Shown: positions 1-11,993 of the stretch, piece after piece
Position numbering within the stretch: position 1 is the first letter of the stretch
Layout: the number at the start of each line of letters is the position of its first letter
Source of the DNA: Zingiber officinale
Taxonomy: Eukaryota > Streptophyta > Magnoliopsida > Zingiberales > Zingiberaceae
Assembly: GCF_018446385.1 (NCBI RefSeq)
Contig: NC_055989.1
Span: 134,319,004 to 134,383,003, forward strand
Length of the DNA stretch: 64,000 bases
Direction: 5' to 3'
Program-made: the position numbers and the translations under genes
Notes under the pieces: generated by a model
What the model was told of the DNA's origin: nothing
Database searches by the model: none
Seen by the model: the letters and a program-made list of their open reading frames with translations, nothing else

Positions 1-260
1 TTAAGGCCTGGATTGCCTTAAATTTCCTAAGAACATACCAAAATCCCAACTTGGTAGCTCTTATGAATTTCCCAATATGTGCCTTTTAAGATTAAAATTA
101 ACTTTTCACCACTAGGCACATTTTACTCTTTCAAAGAGTAAATAATAGTTCCATTTCATTTTCAAAGGTTAACAAAAACCTTGAAAATGCTCCTTGAGTG
201 TCAATTTCCTCAAAGTTGGTTAACTACCCTTCTAATTGGAGTTGACACTCTCTAACCCAT

Positions 261-2042
261 CTATGGGGTAGAGAAGATGCTCCTAGGAACCCAACACCTA
301 TTGGTGCTCCTTGGATGCTCTAGGTACTCACTAGGGATAACTTCCCTAGATACCTTCCTAGTGACCTTGTTGGGCTTCTTAGAAGCCTTGGTCACATTTT
401 CTAGGTCAACCCTAGGGATAGCCTCCCTTGTGACCTTGTTAGTGACTTTCTTAGACTTCTTAGAAGTCTTAGTCACTTTGGTTGCAAAAATACTCTTAGG
501 GATGACTTCCCTAGTATTCTTGACTTGACCACTAAACCTAGGGTTTGTTCCATAACTATATGGAACCCTATGATAACTAGGCACATCCTTCTTAGCCTTT
601 GGTTTGTATCCCAAACCTCTATGGCTATTTGATGGCTTTGACTTTCCTAGCCCTAGGTTTTGCTCATTTTGCCCTTTTAGGATATTTTCCATCCTTTTTA
701 GGGTCTTTTCCATTTTATCAAGTCTTGATCTCAAGACTTGATTTTCTATCATTAAATCCTTAGAATTTGGTTTTTCATTAAGTCCATGAGCATTTTTGTT
801 TCTAGGCTTGTATCTAAAATCTTTGGAGTTATTGCCTAGACTTTTACCTACATTCCTAACCCTAGGAGTGATAGTCTTAGCATGTAGGGCCACATGCTTT
901 TCCTTAAAGCCCTCATGCTTTCTATTCTTATGGTAAATTGCATTAAAATGATAAAAGTTAGACCTATCATGTTCTTTACCATAATGTAAAGGAGTAGGCT
1001 CAATAAATGTTACCTTCTTCTTTACCTTAGAGGCTCCCCCTTGACTAGTGCCTCCTTGAGCCTTGACCCTTTTCTTCCCCTTGGGGCATTGACTACGATA
1101 ATGCCCCTTTTGATTGCAAGAGAAGCATATAATATGCTCCTTGCTCTTCTTTGTGTTGGGGATGGTCTCCTTGGGCTTCACCTTGCCCTTTTGTGCCCCT
1201 TGGCCCTTCTTCTTGGCTAATTTAGGGCACTTGCTCTTGTAGTGCCCATGTTCCCTACATTCAAAGCATATAATATGATTTTTATTATTAATTGAAATAT
1301 TTATACCTTTGCTTGTAGGAGTGGCATCTTTTTCTTTGGATCCGGAGGTAGAAGCTTCCTCTTGATCGGACCTTGATTCTCCTCCATTTGATTTTTCTTG
1401 ACTTGTGGAGGTAGAAGCTTCTTCCTCCTCTTCGTCTCTTGACCCGGATGTAGAAGCTTCTCCTTCTTCTTGATCCGGCGTCACCAAGGATTGCTCCCCC
1501 TCAATCCTAGAGGTGGAGGCTTCATCATCTTGAATATGAAACAAGGAGTAGGCTCTCTCCTTGTTCCCTTCGTTGCATTCCCTTGAGGATGAAGCTTCTT
1601 GGATTTCCTCTTCTTCGGAGGTTGAGCATTTTTCAACCTCGGAATCCTCCTCTTGGTCTTGCTCCAAAGAGTCACCCTCTCTGGATTCTTGTACAGTGGA
1701 GGGGATCTCTTCATGAAGCTTGGCCAATTTGCTCCATAAGTCCTTTGCATCTTCAAATTCTCCAATTTTGCAAAGGATGGTGCTTGGCAATAAATTGACC
1801 AATAGCTTGGTCACTTTGTCATTTGCCTCGCACCTTTGGATTTTCTCCGAGCTCCATTTGCTTTTCTTGAGAAGCTTGCCCTTGGAGTTTGTTGGAGCTT
1901 CGAAGCCTTCCATTAGAGCAAACCATTGCTCTATCTCCATCATAAGAAAGGTTTCGATTCTTGATTTCCAAGAATCGAAGCTTGTGGATGTGTATGGTGG
2001 AGCCACCCTTGTGTCAAATCCAAGTCCATCTTGGAATTGCAT
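261..2042 (-). CDS. gag: Gag of the TR-GAG element, unit 0 (open)
   Basis: Nucleocapsid-type Gag of a SIRE-like copia element. The frame is open from a GTG at 2099, but the first ATG is at 2042 and gives about 593 codons. It differs from the full-length copies by three missing residues just before the ESREG motif (a 9-bp loss near 1694). Domains are as in the unit 2 copy: N-terminal copia Gag region, acidic Ser/Thr-rich linker, two CCHC knuckles, short coiled coil and basic C-terminal repeats. The internal region downstream is cut by the window edge. Confidence 0.85.
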   Translation of the reverse strand: MQFQDGLGFDTRVAPPYTSTSFDSWKSRIETFLMMEIEQWFALMEGFEAPTNSKGKLLKKSKWSSEKIQRCEANDKVTKLLVNLLPSTILCKIGEFEDAKDLWSKLAKLHEEIPSTVQESREGDSLEQDQEEDSEVEKCSTSEEEEIQEASSSRECNEGNKERAYSLFHIQDDEASTSRIEGEQSLVTPDQEEGEASTSGSRDEEEEEASTSTSQEKSNGGESRSDQEEASTSGSKEKDATPTSKGINISINNKNHIICFECREHGHYKSKCPKLAKKKGQGAQKGKVKPKETIPNTKKSKEHIICFSCNQKGHYRSQCPKGKKRVKAQGGTSQGGASKVKKKVTFIEPTPLHYGKEHDRSNFYHFNAIYHKNRKHEGFKEKHVALHAKTITPRVRNVGKSLGNNSKDFRYKPRNKNAHGLNEKPNSKDLMIENQVLRSRLDKMEKTLKRMENILKGQNEQNLGLGKSKPSNSHRGLGYKPKAKKDVPSYHRVPYSYGTNPRFSGQVKNTREVIPKSIFATKVTKTSKKSKKVTNKVTREAIPRVDLENVTKASKKPNKVTRKVSREVIPSEYLEHPRSTNRCWVPRSIFSTP

Positions 2043-2174
2043 CTTGAAGTTGAGCTTGATAAAATCTTGAACTTGAAGAATTTGCTCCAACTTCTTCACC
2101 CTCTAGCTTTTCTTGATATGCTTGACCCTTCCGGCGATGATTCCGGTGAAGAGCGGCCTTGCTCTGATACCACT

Positions 2175-3752
2175 TGTTAGGACCAAAAGTAGCTAGAGGG
2201 GGGGGGGGGGGGGGGAATAGCTCGTCGCGTTCGCTCAATGCGCTTCGTTGCTTGGCGTTGCTTGTCGTTGCTTGTTTCTTCTTGGATGTGCAGCGGAAAA
2301 TACAGAAACAAACACAAGCACGCTAACACTAGGATTTTACTTGGTATCCACCTCACAAGAGGTGACTAATCCAAGGATCCACACCAACGCACACACCCTC
2401 CACTATGAATAACACTCCTTTATGGTAACTACCAAAGGCGGAGAAGCCCTACAACACTCTCAATACAAGAAGAAGAAAGGGAAATACAAGTTAAGCAAAA
2501 GCTTACAAGATGTGCAGTAAAAACCCTAACCCTAACTTCTTCCTCTTGCAATAGATCCGCCTCTTGACTTGGAAAGCCTCCAAGAACCTTCAAGAACTGG
2601 CGATCACGTGCTTGTAGAGAGCTGTGGAGGAGCTGGAATGAATCTGAGAAGAGCTCGTGAAGAGATACCGAAGACCACGCTCGCCTGCGGCTTTAAACCC
2701 GACGCAACGGTCGGATCCCGATCGATTCGAATGTTCCTCTCGAACTGGAGTAGCTATGCTCGAGGAGGTGTTCGAGGCTGATCGATCATCCAGATCGAAC
2801 TTAGGCGATCACAGCTGATCGATCAGACCTCCGATCGATCCACGGATCGATTCAGCTCATTACTGTACTCGGGAAGAATTCTGGATCGATCCACTGATCG
2901 ATCCAGGCTAATCGATCGATCCAATGATCGATTCAGGAACTCTCTGTTCGCCCAAACAAATTCCCTGTTGGTACATCATGCCTCGCATCCGGTCACTCCC
3001 TTGACCTGCCAGACTCCCCACCAAGTGTCCGGTCAATCCCTTTGACCCACTTGACTTTTACTCGTCGTGCCAAGTATCCGGTCACCCCATTGACCTACTT
3101 GACTTCCAGATGTCCGGTCAACCTTGACCCATCTCGACTTCCTTCCTTGCCAAGTATCCAACAATCCTTTGACCTACTTGGACTTCCCAACACCGATGTC
3201 CGATCATTCTTGATCCATCGGATTTCCTTCCTTGCCAAGTATCCAATCAATCCCTTTGACCTACTTGGACTTCCCAACACCGGATGTCCGATCATTCTTG
3301 ATCCATCTGGTTTCTTCCTTGCCGGCTTCACTCACCAGACTTTCACCTAGCTTCACTCACTAGGGTTTTCCATCCGCCTAGCTTCACTCACTAGGACTTT
3401 CACCCAGCTTCACTCACTAGGGTTTTCAATCGCCTAGCTTCACTCACTAGGACTTTCACCCAGCTTCACCACTAGGATTTTCCATCCGCCTAGCTTCACT
3501 CACTAGGACTTTCACCGGCTTCACTCACCAGGGATTTCCTTCCGCCTAGCTTCACTCACTAGGACTTTCACCGGCTTCACTCACCAGATTTTCACCGCCT
3601 AACATGCCGCTTAGGACTTTCCCAGTCAAGTATCCGGTCAACCTTGACCTACTTGACTCTTCTTCGATCAATATCTTATTGTCAAACATCTAAACCCAAA
3701 CCAAGACTCGGCTTGGTTAACCAGTCAACCTTGACCGAGGATTGCACCAACA
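2175..3752 (-). repeat. LTR-A of the tandem TR-GAG array
   Basis: On the plus strand it starts TGTTAGGACC after the primer site (2161-2172) and ends CACCAACA next to the polypurine tract. At 1578 bp it is the shortest LTR. It has an extended G run (about 2198-2216) where other copies have 7 to 12 G followed by TGAATAG. It is indel-rich near its 3750 end and in the adjoining internal sequence to about 3930, where homopolymers are shorter than in the other five copies. The GATCGATC palindromes are fewer here than in LTR-C. Confidence 0.88.
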
Positions 3753-6094
3753 ATCTCCCCTTTGATGTTTGACAATACCACAATAACACTTACAATCCCA
3801 CATGTGTTAGGCTAATCCTATAGCCTCCTTCTTCATGCCACTAGGTAATGAACCCATAAATTAAGCTTTTCATTCTCCCCTAAGAGGGCAAACTCCCTCA
3901 AGGTAAAAACCCCTCTTACCTTTCATTCTCCCCTATTGGCACACATCAACCTCCTACTAATAAAACACATCAACCCGTCTTTGGACACACATCAACCTAT
4001 GCTCCAATTTTGGGCACACTTCAACAACTCCATTTGTTAAAGACTCTCCCCCTGAAGAGTTGCTCATCGTGATCACAATTTCACTCATTGTGATCAACTC
4101 AATATTGAAGGTCCCATACCCTTCATTATCCTTAACTTCTCCCTCAATGTTGACAAATACCCAACCTTGAGCATTTTCAACCACTTGAGTTGCCACTTGA
4201 AATGATGAGGATATCCACTCCCCATTTATCCCCATTTCAAGTTTAAATGCTCAACCTTGAGCAAGTTCACAACAGAAGGTTAACCACCTTCCAAGGTTCA
4301 TGAAAAATAATTTTCATGTCTTTAAAGAGTCCCTCCCCCTAAAGACATGGTGGTAACTTCTGTCATTGCACCAACAATGACTTGGAATCCCTAAACCATT
4401 AGGAAAACCAATTTTAGAAGTTTTGAGGTTCATATATTCAAAATTTGAAACAAACCTCAACCTAAACTTCAATGAAGTCTTCCTTAACAATGCCATCCTT
4501 GTTTTCAACACTAAAACACCCTTTTATGTATACAAATGTATTTTAAGGGTTTGGAATGGTTACCTAGACTAAAATAGGTTCAAAGTGCTGAAATCAGCTT
4601 TCCCAACCAAAATCAAGAACTTGATCGATTGGAGTTGGGTTCCAATCGATTGAATCCTTTCCGAATCGATCCACCGATCGATTCAGATTACCGGATCGAT
4701 CGGATGATCGATCCAGCCACGTCCACAGATTGGCTTCCGAATCGATCCATGGATCGATTCAGAACCCAATCGATCCATGGATCGATCGAGCTCGATAGTT
4801 GCTGAAATTCCATTTCAGTCAACTCGTAAACCCCTAGAAAATTCTACAAAAATCCAAAAATTATGAAATTTCGTGTAGACATTGTTTCGGGCATATATTA
4901 TCAAGGAAAAATAGTTTTCTATGAAAATACATCATATTTTCAAAGATTTACACAAACTTGAAAGCTTGCAAAAACTTTAGTGTTTTCTTCAAGTTTGTGT
5001 CTAACTATTCAATGGTGTTTACTATCAAAAGATAGCCTTCACCAAGGTTTTCCAAAAACATTTTAAAAACATTTTCAAAACCAATATCCCATCATGTTCC
5101 TTGGGCACAATGCACATGACTTGTACATTCGCTTTCCCAATGATGGGAAAACACATATCTATGTGTTTTGATGAAACTAAAACTCAAAAAAATGCACTAA
5201 ATCAACATCTTGAGTTTTGTTCATCATCCTAACATCTCACTTGTATCTAATGTGCACTAAAACACATACAAGTCATCTTATAGGTCTTTGTGAGATGTAG
5301 AGATTGGTTTTGCCCTAATCTAGGGATCATGCATACTCTCTAGGCATTTTGGAGATATTAGACACCCACCTAGGATGTCACTTGTTAATAATTGTTGTTA
5401 AATGCCTTTTGTCCTTAATTACAAGGAATTAAACTAATGCATGATAATGTTATGGCATACATCAAAATAAAATAACTTTCAAAAGAAATATTCCTATAAC
5501 TACATGATGTATGCATGACATGACATGGTATTTTTGTATTTTTCATAATAAGTCATGAATGCAAAAGTAGACATGATGTCATGGCATATGATGGGCAAAC
5601 AATCATGGCAAGATTTAGCATAAATAAAATATACCTAGATTAGCTATCTAAGTATCCTTAAAACCTTAGCTAAACTTACAACTTAAACCTAGATTACCCT
5701 TAAGTGCGTCAAGAAAACGCCAAAACCTAAATTGGCATTTCTAATTCCCTTGATTAATTTATGTCAATTGAAATTAAGCATATTCCTCAAATGTTGGCAT
5801 ATTTCATTTTTTCACAAGAGTAGCACTTTAAAGTTAAGGCCTGGATTGCCTTAAATTTCCTAAGAACATACCAAAATCCCAACTTGGTAGCTCTTATGAA
5901 TTTCCCAATATGTGCCTTTTAAGATTAAAATTAACTTTTCACCACTAGGCACATTTTACTCTTTCAAAGAGTAAATAATAGTTCCATTTCATTTTCAAAG
6001 GTTAACAAAAACCTTGAAAATGCTCCTTGAGTGTCAATTTCCTCAAAGTTGGGTTAACTACCCTTCTAATTGGAGTTGACACTCTCTAACCCAT

Positions 6095-7884
6095 TTATGG
6101 GGTAGAGAAGATGCTCCTAGGAACCCAACACCTATTGGTGCTCCTTGGATGCTCTAGGTACTCACTAGGGATAACTTCCCTAGATACCTTCCTAGTGACC
6201 TTGTTGGGCTTCTTAGAAGCCTTGGTCACATTTTCTAGGTCAACCCTAGGGATAGCCTCCCTTGTGACCTTGTTAGTGACTTTCTTAGACTTCTTAGAAG
6301 TCTTAGTCACTTTGGTTGCAAAAATACTCTTAGGGATGACTTTCCTAGTATTCTTGACTTGACCACTAAACCTAGGGTTTGTTCCATAACTATATGGAAC
6401 CCTATGATAACTAGGCACATCCTTCTTAGCCTTTGGTTTGTATCCCAAACCTCTATGGCTATTTGATGGCTTTGACTTTCCTAGCCCTAGGTTTTGCTCA
6501 TTTTGCCCTTTTAGGATATTTTCCATCCTTTTTAGGGTCTTTTCCATTTTATCAAGTCTTGATCTCAAGACTTGATTTTCTATCATTAAATCCTTATAAT
6601 TTGGTTTTTCATTAAGTCCATGAGCATTTTTGTTTCTAGGCTTGTATCTAAAATCTTTGGAGTTATTGCCTAGACTTTTACCTACATTCCTAACCCTAGG
6701 AGTGATAGTCTTAGCATGTAGGGCCACATGCTTTTCCTTAAAGCCCTCATGCTTTCTATTCTTATGGTAAATTGCATTAAAATGATAAAAGTTAGACCTA
6801 TCATGTTCTTTACCATAATGTAAAGGAGTAGGCTCAATAAATGTTACCTTCTTCTTTACCTTAGAGGCTCCCCCTTGACTAGTGCCTCCTTGAGCCTTGA
6901 CCCTTTTCTTCCCCTTGGGGCATTGACTACGATAATGCCCCTTTTGATTGCAAGAGAAGCATATAATATGCTCCTTGCTCTTCTTTGTGTTGGGGAAGGT
7001 CTCCTTGGGCTTCACCTTGCCCTTTTGTGCCCCTTGGCCCTTCTTCTTGGCTAATTTAGGGCACTTGCTCTTGTAGTGCCCATGTTCCCTACATTCAAAG
7101 CATATAATATGATTTTTATTATTAATTGAAATATTTATACCTTTGCTTGTAGGAGTGGCATCTTTTTCTTTGGATCCGGAGGTAGAAGCTTCCTCTTGAT
7201 CGGACCTTGATTCTCCTCCATTTGATTTTTCTTGACTTGTGGAGGTAGAAGCTTCTTCCTCCTCTTCGTCTCTTGACCCGGATGTAGAAGCTTCTCCTTC
7301 TTCTTGATCCGGCGTCACCAAGGATTGCTCCCCCTCAATCCTAGAGGTGGAGGCTTCATCATCTTGAATATGAAACAAGGAGTATGCTCTCTCCTTGTTC
7401 CCTTCGTTGCATTCCCTTGAGGATGAAGCTTCTTGGATTTCCTCTTCTTCGGAGGTTGAGCATTTTCAACCTCGGAATCCTCCTCTTGGTCTTGCTCCAA
7501 AGAGTCACCCTCTCTGGATTCTGCTTGCTCTTGTACAGTGGAGGGGATCTCTTCATGAAGCTTGGCCAATTTGCTCCATAAGTCCTTTGCATCTTCAAAT
7601 TCTCCAATTTTGCAAAGGATGGTGCTTGGCAATAAATTGACCAATAGCTTGGTCACTTTGTCATTTGCCTCGCACCTTTGGATTTTCTCCGAGCTCCATT
7701 TGCTTTTCTTGAGAAGCTTGCCCTTGGAGTTTGTTGGAGCTTCGAAGCCTTCCATTAGAGCAAACCATTGCTCTATCTCCATCATAAGAAAGGTTTCGAT
7801 TCTTGATTTCCAAGAATCGAAGCTTGTGGATGTGTATGGTGGAGCCACCCTTGTGTCAAATCCAAGTCCATCTTGGAATTGCAT
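6095..7884 (-). pseudogene. gag: Gag of the TR-GAG element, unit 1 (one-base frameshift)
   Basis: Homologous along its whole length to the open copies, but a run of five T is four T here (7463-7466), which shifts the frame in the acidic linker. The N-terminal part reads on to 7315 in the wrong frame. The rest, from the linker through both zinc knuckles to the C-terminus, is open as 6095-7378. The single homopolymer change may be recent decay or a consensus error. Confidence 0.82.
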
Positions 7885-8016
7885 CTTGAAGTTGAGCTTG
7901 ATAAAATCTTGAACTTGAAGAATTTGCTCCAACTTCTTCACCCTCTAGCTTTTCTTGATATGCTTGACCCTTCCGGCGATGATTCCGGTGAAGAGCGGCC
8001 TCGCTCTGATACCACT

Positions 8017-9623
8017 TGTTAGGACCAAAAGTAGCTAGAGGGGGGGTGAATAGCTCGTCGCGTTCGCTCAATGCGCTTCATTGCTTGGCGTTGCTTGTCG
8101 TTGCTTGTGTCTTCGTGGATGTGCAGCGGAAAATACATAAACAAACACAAGCACGCTAACACTAGGATTTTACTTGGTATCCACCTCACAAGAGGTGACT
8201 AATCCAAGGATCCACACCAACGCACACACCCTCCACTATGAATAACACTCCTTTATGGTAACTACCAAAGGCGGAGAAGCCCTACAACACTCTCAATACA
8301 AGAAGAAGAAAGGGAAATACAAGTTAAGCAAAAGCTTACAAGATGTGCAAGAAAACCCTAACCCTAACTTCTTCCTCTTGCAATAGATCCGCCTCTTGAC
8401 TTGGAAAGCCTCCAAGAACCTTCAAGAACTGGCGATCACGTGCTTGTAGAGAGCTATGGAGGAGCTGGAATGAATCTGAGAAGAGCTCGTGAAGAGATGC
8501 CGAAGACCACGCTCGCCTGCGGCTTTAAACCCGACGCAACGGTCGGATCCCGATCGATTCAATGTTCAATCGATCGGGAGGCTTGATCGATCCGAGCGCC
8601 TCGTGGGAAGGCTACCGATCGATCCACGGATCGATCCGGCTATCGCAGCAGCATCGTCCCGATCGATCGGCCGATCGATCGACCTCGATCGATCCACGGA
8701 TCGATCCGAAGCTTTCTCATTCGAAGAACTGGATCGATCCACCGATCGATCCACACCGATGGATCGATCGGATCGATCCAACTTGGTTTTGCCCAAAACC
8801 AAGTCCCAAACCTCCTAACCAACATCCGTCAACCTTGACCTGTTGGTACATCATGCCTCGCATCCGGTCACTCCCTCGACCTGCCAGACTCCCCACCAAG
8901 TGTCCGTCAATCCTTTGACCCACTTGACTTTTACTCGTCGTGCAAAGTCCGGTCAACCCATTGACCTACTTGACTTCCACCAGATGTCGGTCAACCTTGA
9001 CCCATCTGGACTTCCTTCCTTGCCAAGTATCCAACAATCCTTTGACCTACTTGGACTTCCCAACACCGGATGTCCGATCATTCTTGATCCATCCGGATTT
9101 CCTTCCTTGCCAAGTATCCAACAATCCTTTGACCTACTTGACTTCCCAACACCGGATGTCCGATCATTCTTGATCCATCCGGATTTCCTTCCTTGCCCGG
9201 CTTCACTCACGTGACTTTCACCCAGCTTCACTCACTAGGGTTTTCCATCCGCCAGCTTCACTCACTAGGACTTTCACCCAGCTTCACTCACTGGGTTTTC
9301 AACCGCCTAGCTTCACTCACTAGGACTTTCACCCAGCTTCACTCACTAGGATTTTCCATCCGCCTAGCTTCACCACTAGGACTTTCACCGGCTTCACTCA
9401 CCAGATTTCCTTCCGCCTAGCTTCACCACTAGGACTTTCACCCGCTTCACTCACCGTGATTTTCACCGCCTAACATGCCGTAGACTCCTCATGCAAGCAT
9501 CCGTCAACCTTGACCTACTTGACTCTTCTTCGATCAATATCTTATTGTCAAACATCTAAACCCAAACCAAGACTCAGCTTGGTTAACCAGGTCAACCTTG
9601 ACCTGAGGGATGTTGCACCAACA
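8017..9623 (-). repeat. LTR-B of the tandem TR-GAG array
   Basis: This 1607-bp LTR lies between the primer site (8003-8014) and the polypurine tract (9626-9637). A dense GATCGATCC palindrome cluster lies at about 8550-8785 and a run of CTTCACTCA stem-loops at about 9200-9470. Many stems are damaged relative to LTR-C and LTR-F by loss of a single base within CTG or CAG. Confidence 0.88.
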
Positions 9624-9625
9624 AT

Positions 9626-9637
9626 CTCCCCCTTTTT
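9626..9637 (-). other. Polypurine tract
   Basis: On the minus strand this is AAAAAGGGGGAGA followed by AT and then the LTR start TGTTGGTGCA, as expected for plus-strand priming. Equivalent tracts lie at 15528-15539, 21383-21394 and 27270-27281, and a shorter one at about 3755-3764. The internal region has further AGGGGGAG runs on the coding strand (about 9752, 9814, 9933 and 10218) that could act as secondary primers. Confidence 0.8.
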
Positions 9638-9640
9638 GAT

Positions 9641-11993
9641 GTTTGACAATACCACAATAACACTTACAATCCCACATGTAAGTTAGGCTAATCCTATAGC
9701 CTCCTTCTTCATGCCACTAGGTAATGAACCCATAAATTAAGCTTTTCATTCTCCCCCTAAGAGGGCAAACTCCCTCTAGGTAATGAAAACCTAACTTACT
9801 TCCTTTCATTCTCCCCCTATTGGCACACATCAACCTCCTACTAATAAAACACATCAACCCGTCTTTGGACACACATCAACCTATGCTCCAATTTTGGGCA
9901 CACTTCAACAACTCCATTTGTTAAAGACTCTCCCCCTGAAGAGTTGCTCATCGTGATCACAATTTCACTCATTGTGATCAACTCAATATTGAAGGTCCCA
10001 TACCCTTCATTATCCTTAACTTCTCCCTCAATGTTGACAAATACCCAACCTTGAGCATTTTCAACCACTTGAGTTGCCACTTGAAATGATGAGGATATCC
10101 ACTCCCCATTTATCCCCATTTCAAGTTTAAATGCTCAACCTTGAGCAAGTTCACAACAGAAGGTTAACCACCTTCCAAGGTTCATGAAAAATAATTTTCA
10201 TGTCTTTAAAGAGTCCCTCCCCCTAAAGACATGGTGGTAACTTCTGTCATTGCACCAACAATGACTTGGAATCCCTAAACCATTAGGAAAACCAATTTTA
10301 GAAGTTTTGAGGTTCATATATTCAAAATTTGAAACAAACCTCAACCTAAACTTCAATGAAGTCTTCCTTAACAATTCCATCCTTGTTTTCAACACGAAAA
10401 CACCCTTTTTATGTATACAAATGTATTTTAAGGGTTTGGAATGGTTACCTAGACTAAAATAGGTTCAAAGTGCTGAAATCAGGCTTTCCCAGCCAAAATC
10501 AGCAACTTGGATCGATTGGAGTTGGGTTCCAATCGATTGAACCTTTCTGAATCGATCCACTGATCGATTCAGACTACCTGGATCGATCGGATGATCGATC
10601 CAGCGAGCTACTGCTCGCGAGATTTGCCTTCTGAATCGATCCATGGATCGATTCAGGAACTCCAATCGATCCATGGATCGATCGGAGCTCTGATAGTTGC
10701 TGAAATTCCATTTCAGTCAACTTCAGAAACCCCTAGAAAATTCTACAAAAATCCAAAAATTATGAAATTTCGTGTAGACATTGTTTAGGGCATATATTAT
10801 CAAGGAAAAATAGTTTTCTATGAAAATACATCATATTTTCAAAGATTTACACAAACTTGAAAGCTTGCAAAAACTTTAGTGTTTTCTTCAAGTTTGTGTC
10901 TAACTATTCAATGGTGTTTACTATCAAAAGATAGCCTTCACCAAGGTTTTCCAAAAACATTTTAAAAACATTTTCAAAACCAATATCCCATCATGTTCCT
11001 TGGGCACAATGCACATGACTTGTACATTCGCTTTCCCAATGATGGGAAAACACATATCTATGTGTTTTGATGAAACTAAAACTCAAAAAAATGCACTAAA
11101 TCAACATCTTGAGTTTTGTTCATCATCCTAACATCTCACTTGTATCTAATGTGCACTAAAACACATACAAGTCATCTTATAGGTCTTTGTGAGATGTAGA
11201 GATTGGTTTTGCCCTAATCTAGGGATCATGCATACTCTCTAGGCATTTTGGAGATATTAGACACCCACCTAGGATGTCACTTGTTAATAATTGTTGTTAA
11301 ATGCCTTTTGTCCTTAATTACAAGGAATTAAACTAATGCATGATAATGTTATGGCATACATCAAAATAAAATAACTTTCAAAAGAAATATTCCTATAACT
11401 ACATGATGTATGCATGACATGACATGGTATTTTTGTATTTTTCATAATAAGTCATGAATGCAAAAGTAGACATGATGTCATGGCATATGATGGGCAAACA
11501 ATCATGGCAAGATTTAGCATAAATAAAATATACCTAGATTAGCTATCTAAGTATCCTTAAAACCTTAGCTAAACTTACAACTTAAACCTAGATTACCCTT
11601 AAGTGCGTCAAGAAAACGCCAAAACCTAAATTGGCATTTCTAATTCCCTTGATTAATTTATGTCAATTGAAATTAAGCATATTCCTCAAATGTTGGCATA
11701 TTTCATTTTTTCACAAGAGTAGCACTTTAAAGTTAAGGCCTGGATTGCCTTAAATTTCCTAAGAACATACCAAAATCCCAACTTGGTAGCTCTTATGAAT
11801 TTCCCAATATGTGCCTTTTAAGATTAAAATTAACTTTTCACCACTAGGCACATTTTACTCTTTCAAAGAGTAAATAATAGTTCCATTTCATTTTCAAAGG
11901 TTAACAAAAACCTTGAAAATGCTCCTTGAGTGTCAATTTCCTCAAAGTTGGGTTAACTACCCTTCTAATTGGAGTTGACACTCTCTAACCCAT
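9641..11993 (-). other. Long 3' non-coding region of the TR-GAG element (unit 2; equivalents in every unit)
   Basis: About 2.35 kb between the gag stop and the polypurine tract, where an autonomous element would have pol. It has no long conserved reading frame. It holds a cluster of perfect palindromes (10507-10685), an inverted repeat of ACATCTCAC type (the copy at 5232-5298 in unit 1 is mapped in detail), and AT-rich sequence. Part of it resembles the region downstream of RNase H in the neighbouring autonomous copia (33740-33880), so it seems to be the old 3' end of such an element with pol deleted. Confidence 0.7.
10507..10685. repeat. Palindrome cluster in the 3' internal region (unit 2)
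   Basis: Inverted repeats at 10547-10572 (11-bp arms CTGAATCGATC, 4-base loop), 10578-10603 (arms CTGGATCGATC, 4-base loop), 10631-10656 (perfect, centred on CCATGG) and 10662-10685 (near perfect). Equivalents lie near 4620-4790, 16395-16570, 22265-22440 and 28152-28327. The motif is the same one found in the LTR, although the two places are not otherwise alike. Confidence 0.85.

Noticed and set aside
1720..2070. 116-codon plus-strand frame repeated in all units
   Set aside because: It is the antisense shadow of the gag N-terminal coding region.
261..2099. Gag start at the GTG of 2099
   Set aside because: The frame is open there, but the first ATG (2042) is the more likely start in a plant element; the extra residues have no recognisable match.
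2521..2536. Interstitial telomere
   Set aside because: Only about two repeat units, at the same place in each LTR, so part of the LTR and not a telomeric tract.
3957..4235. 92-codon frame on the minus strand repeated in all array units (also 9841, 15743, 21598, 27485)
   Set aside because: It recurs only because the units are near-identical copies; there is no homology signal and no independent conservation. It lies in the 3' non-coding region.
8489..8818. Frames rich in DRSTDRS or IDPRIDP repeats in the LTRs
   Set aside because: They are translations of the GATCGATCC palindrome repeats in several frames and on both strands, so not protein-coding.
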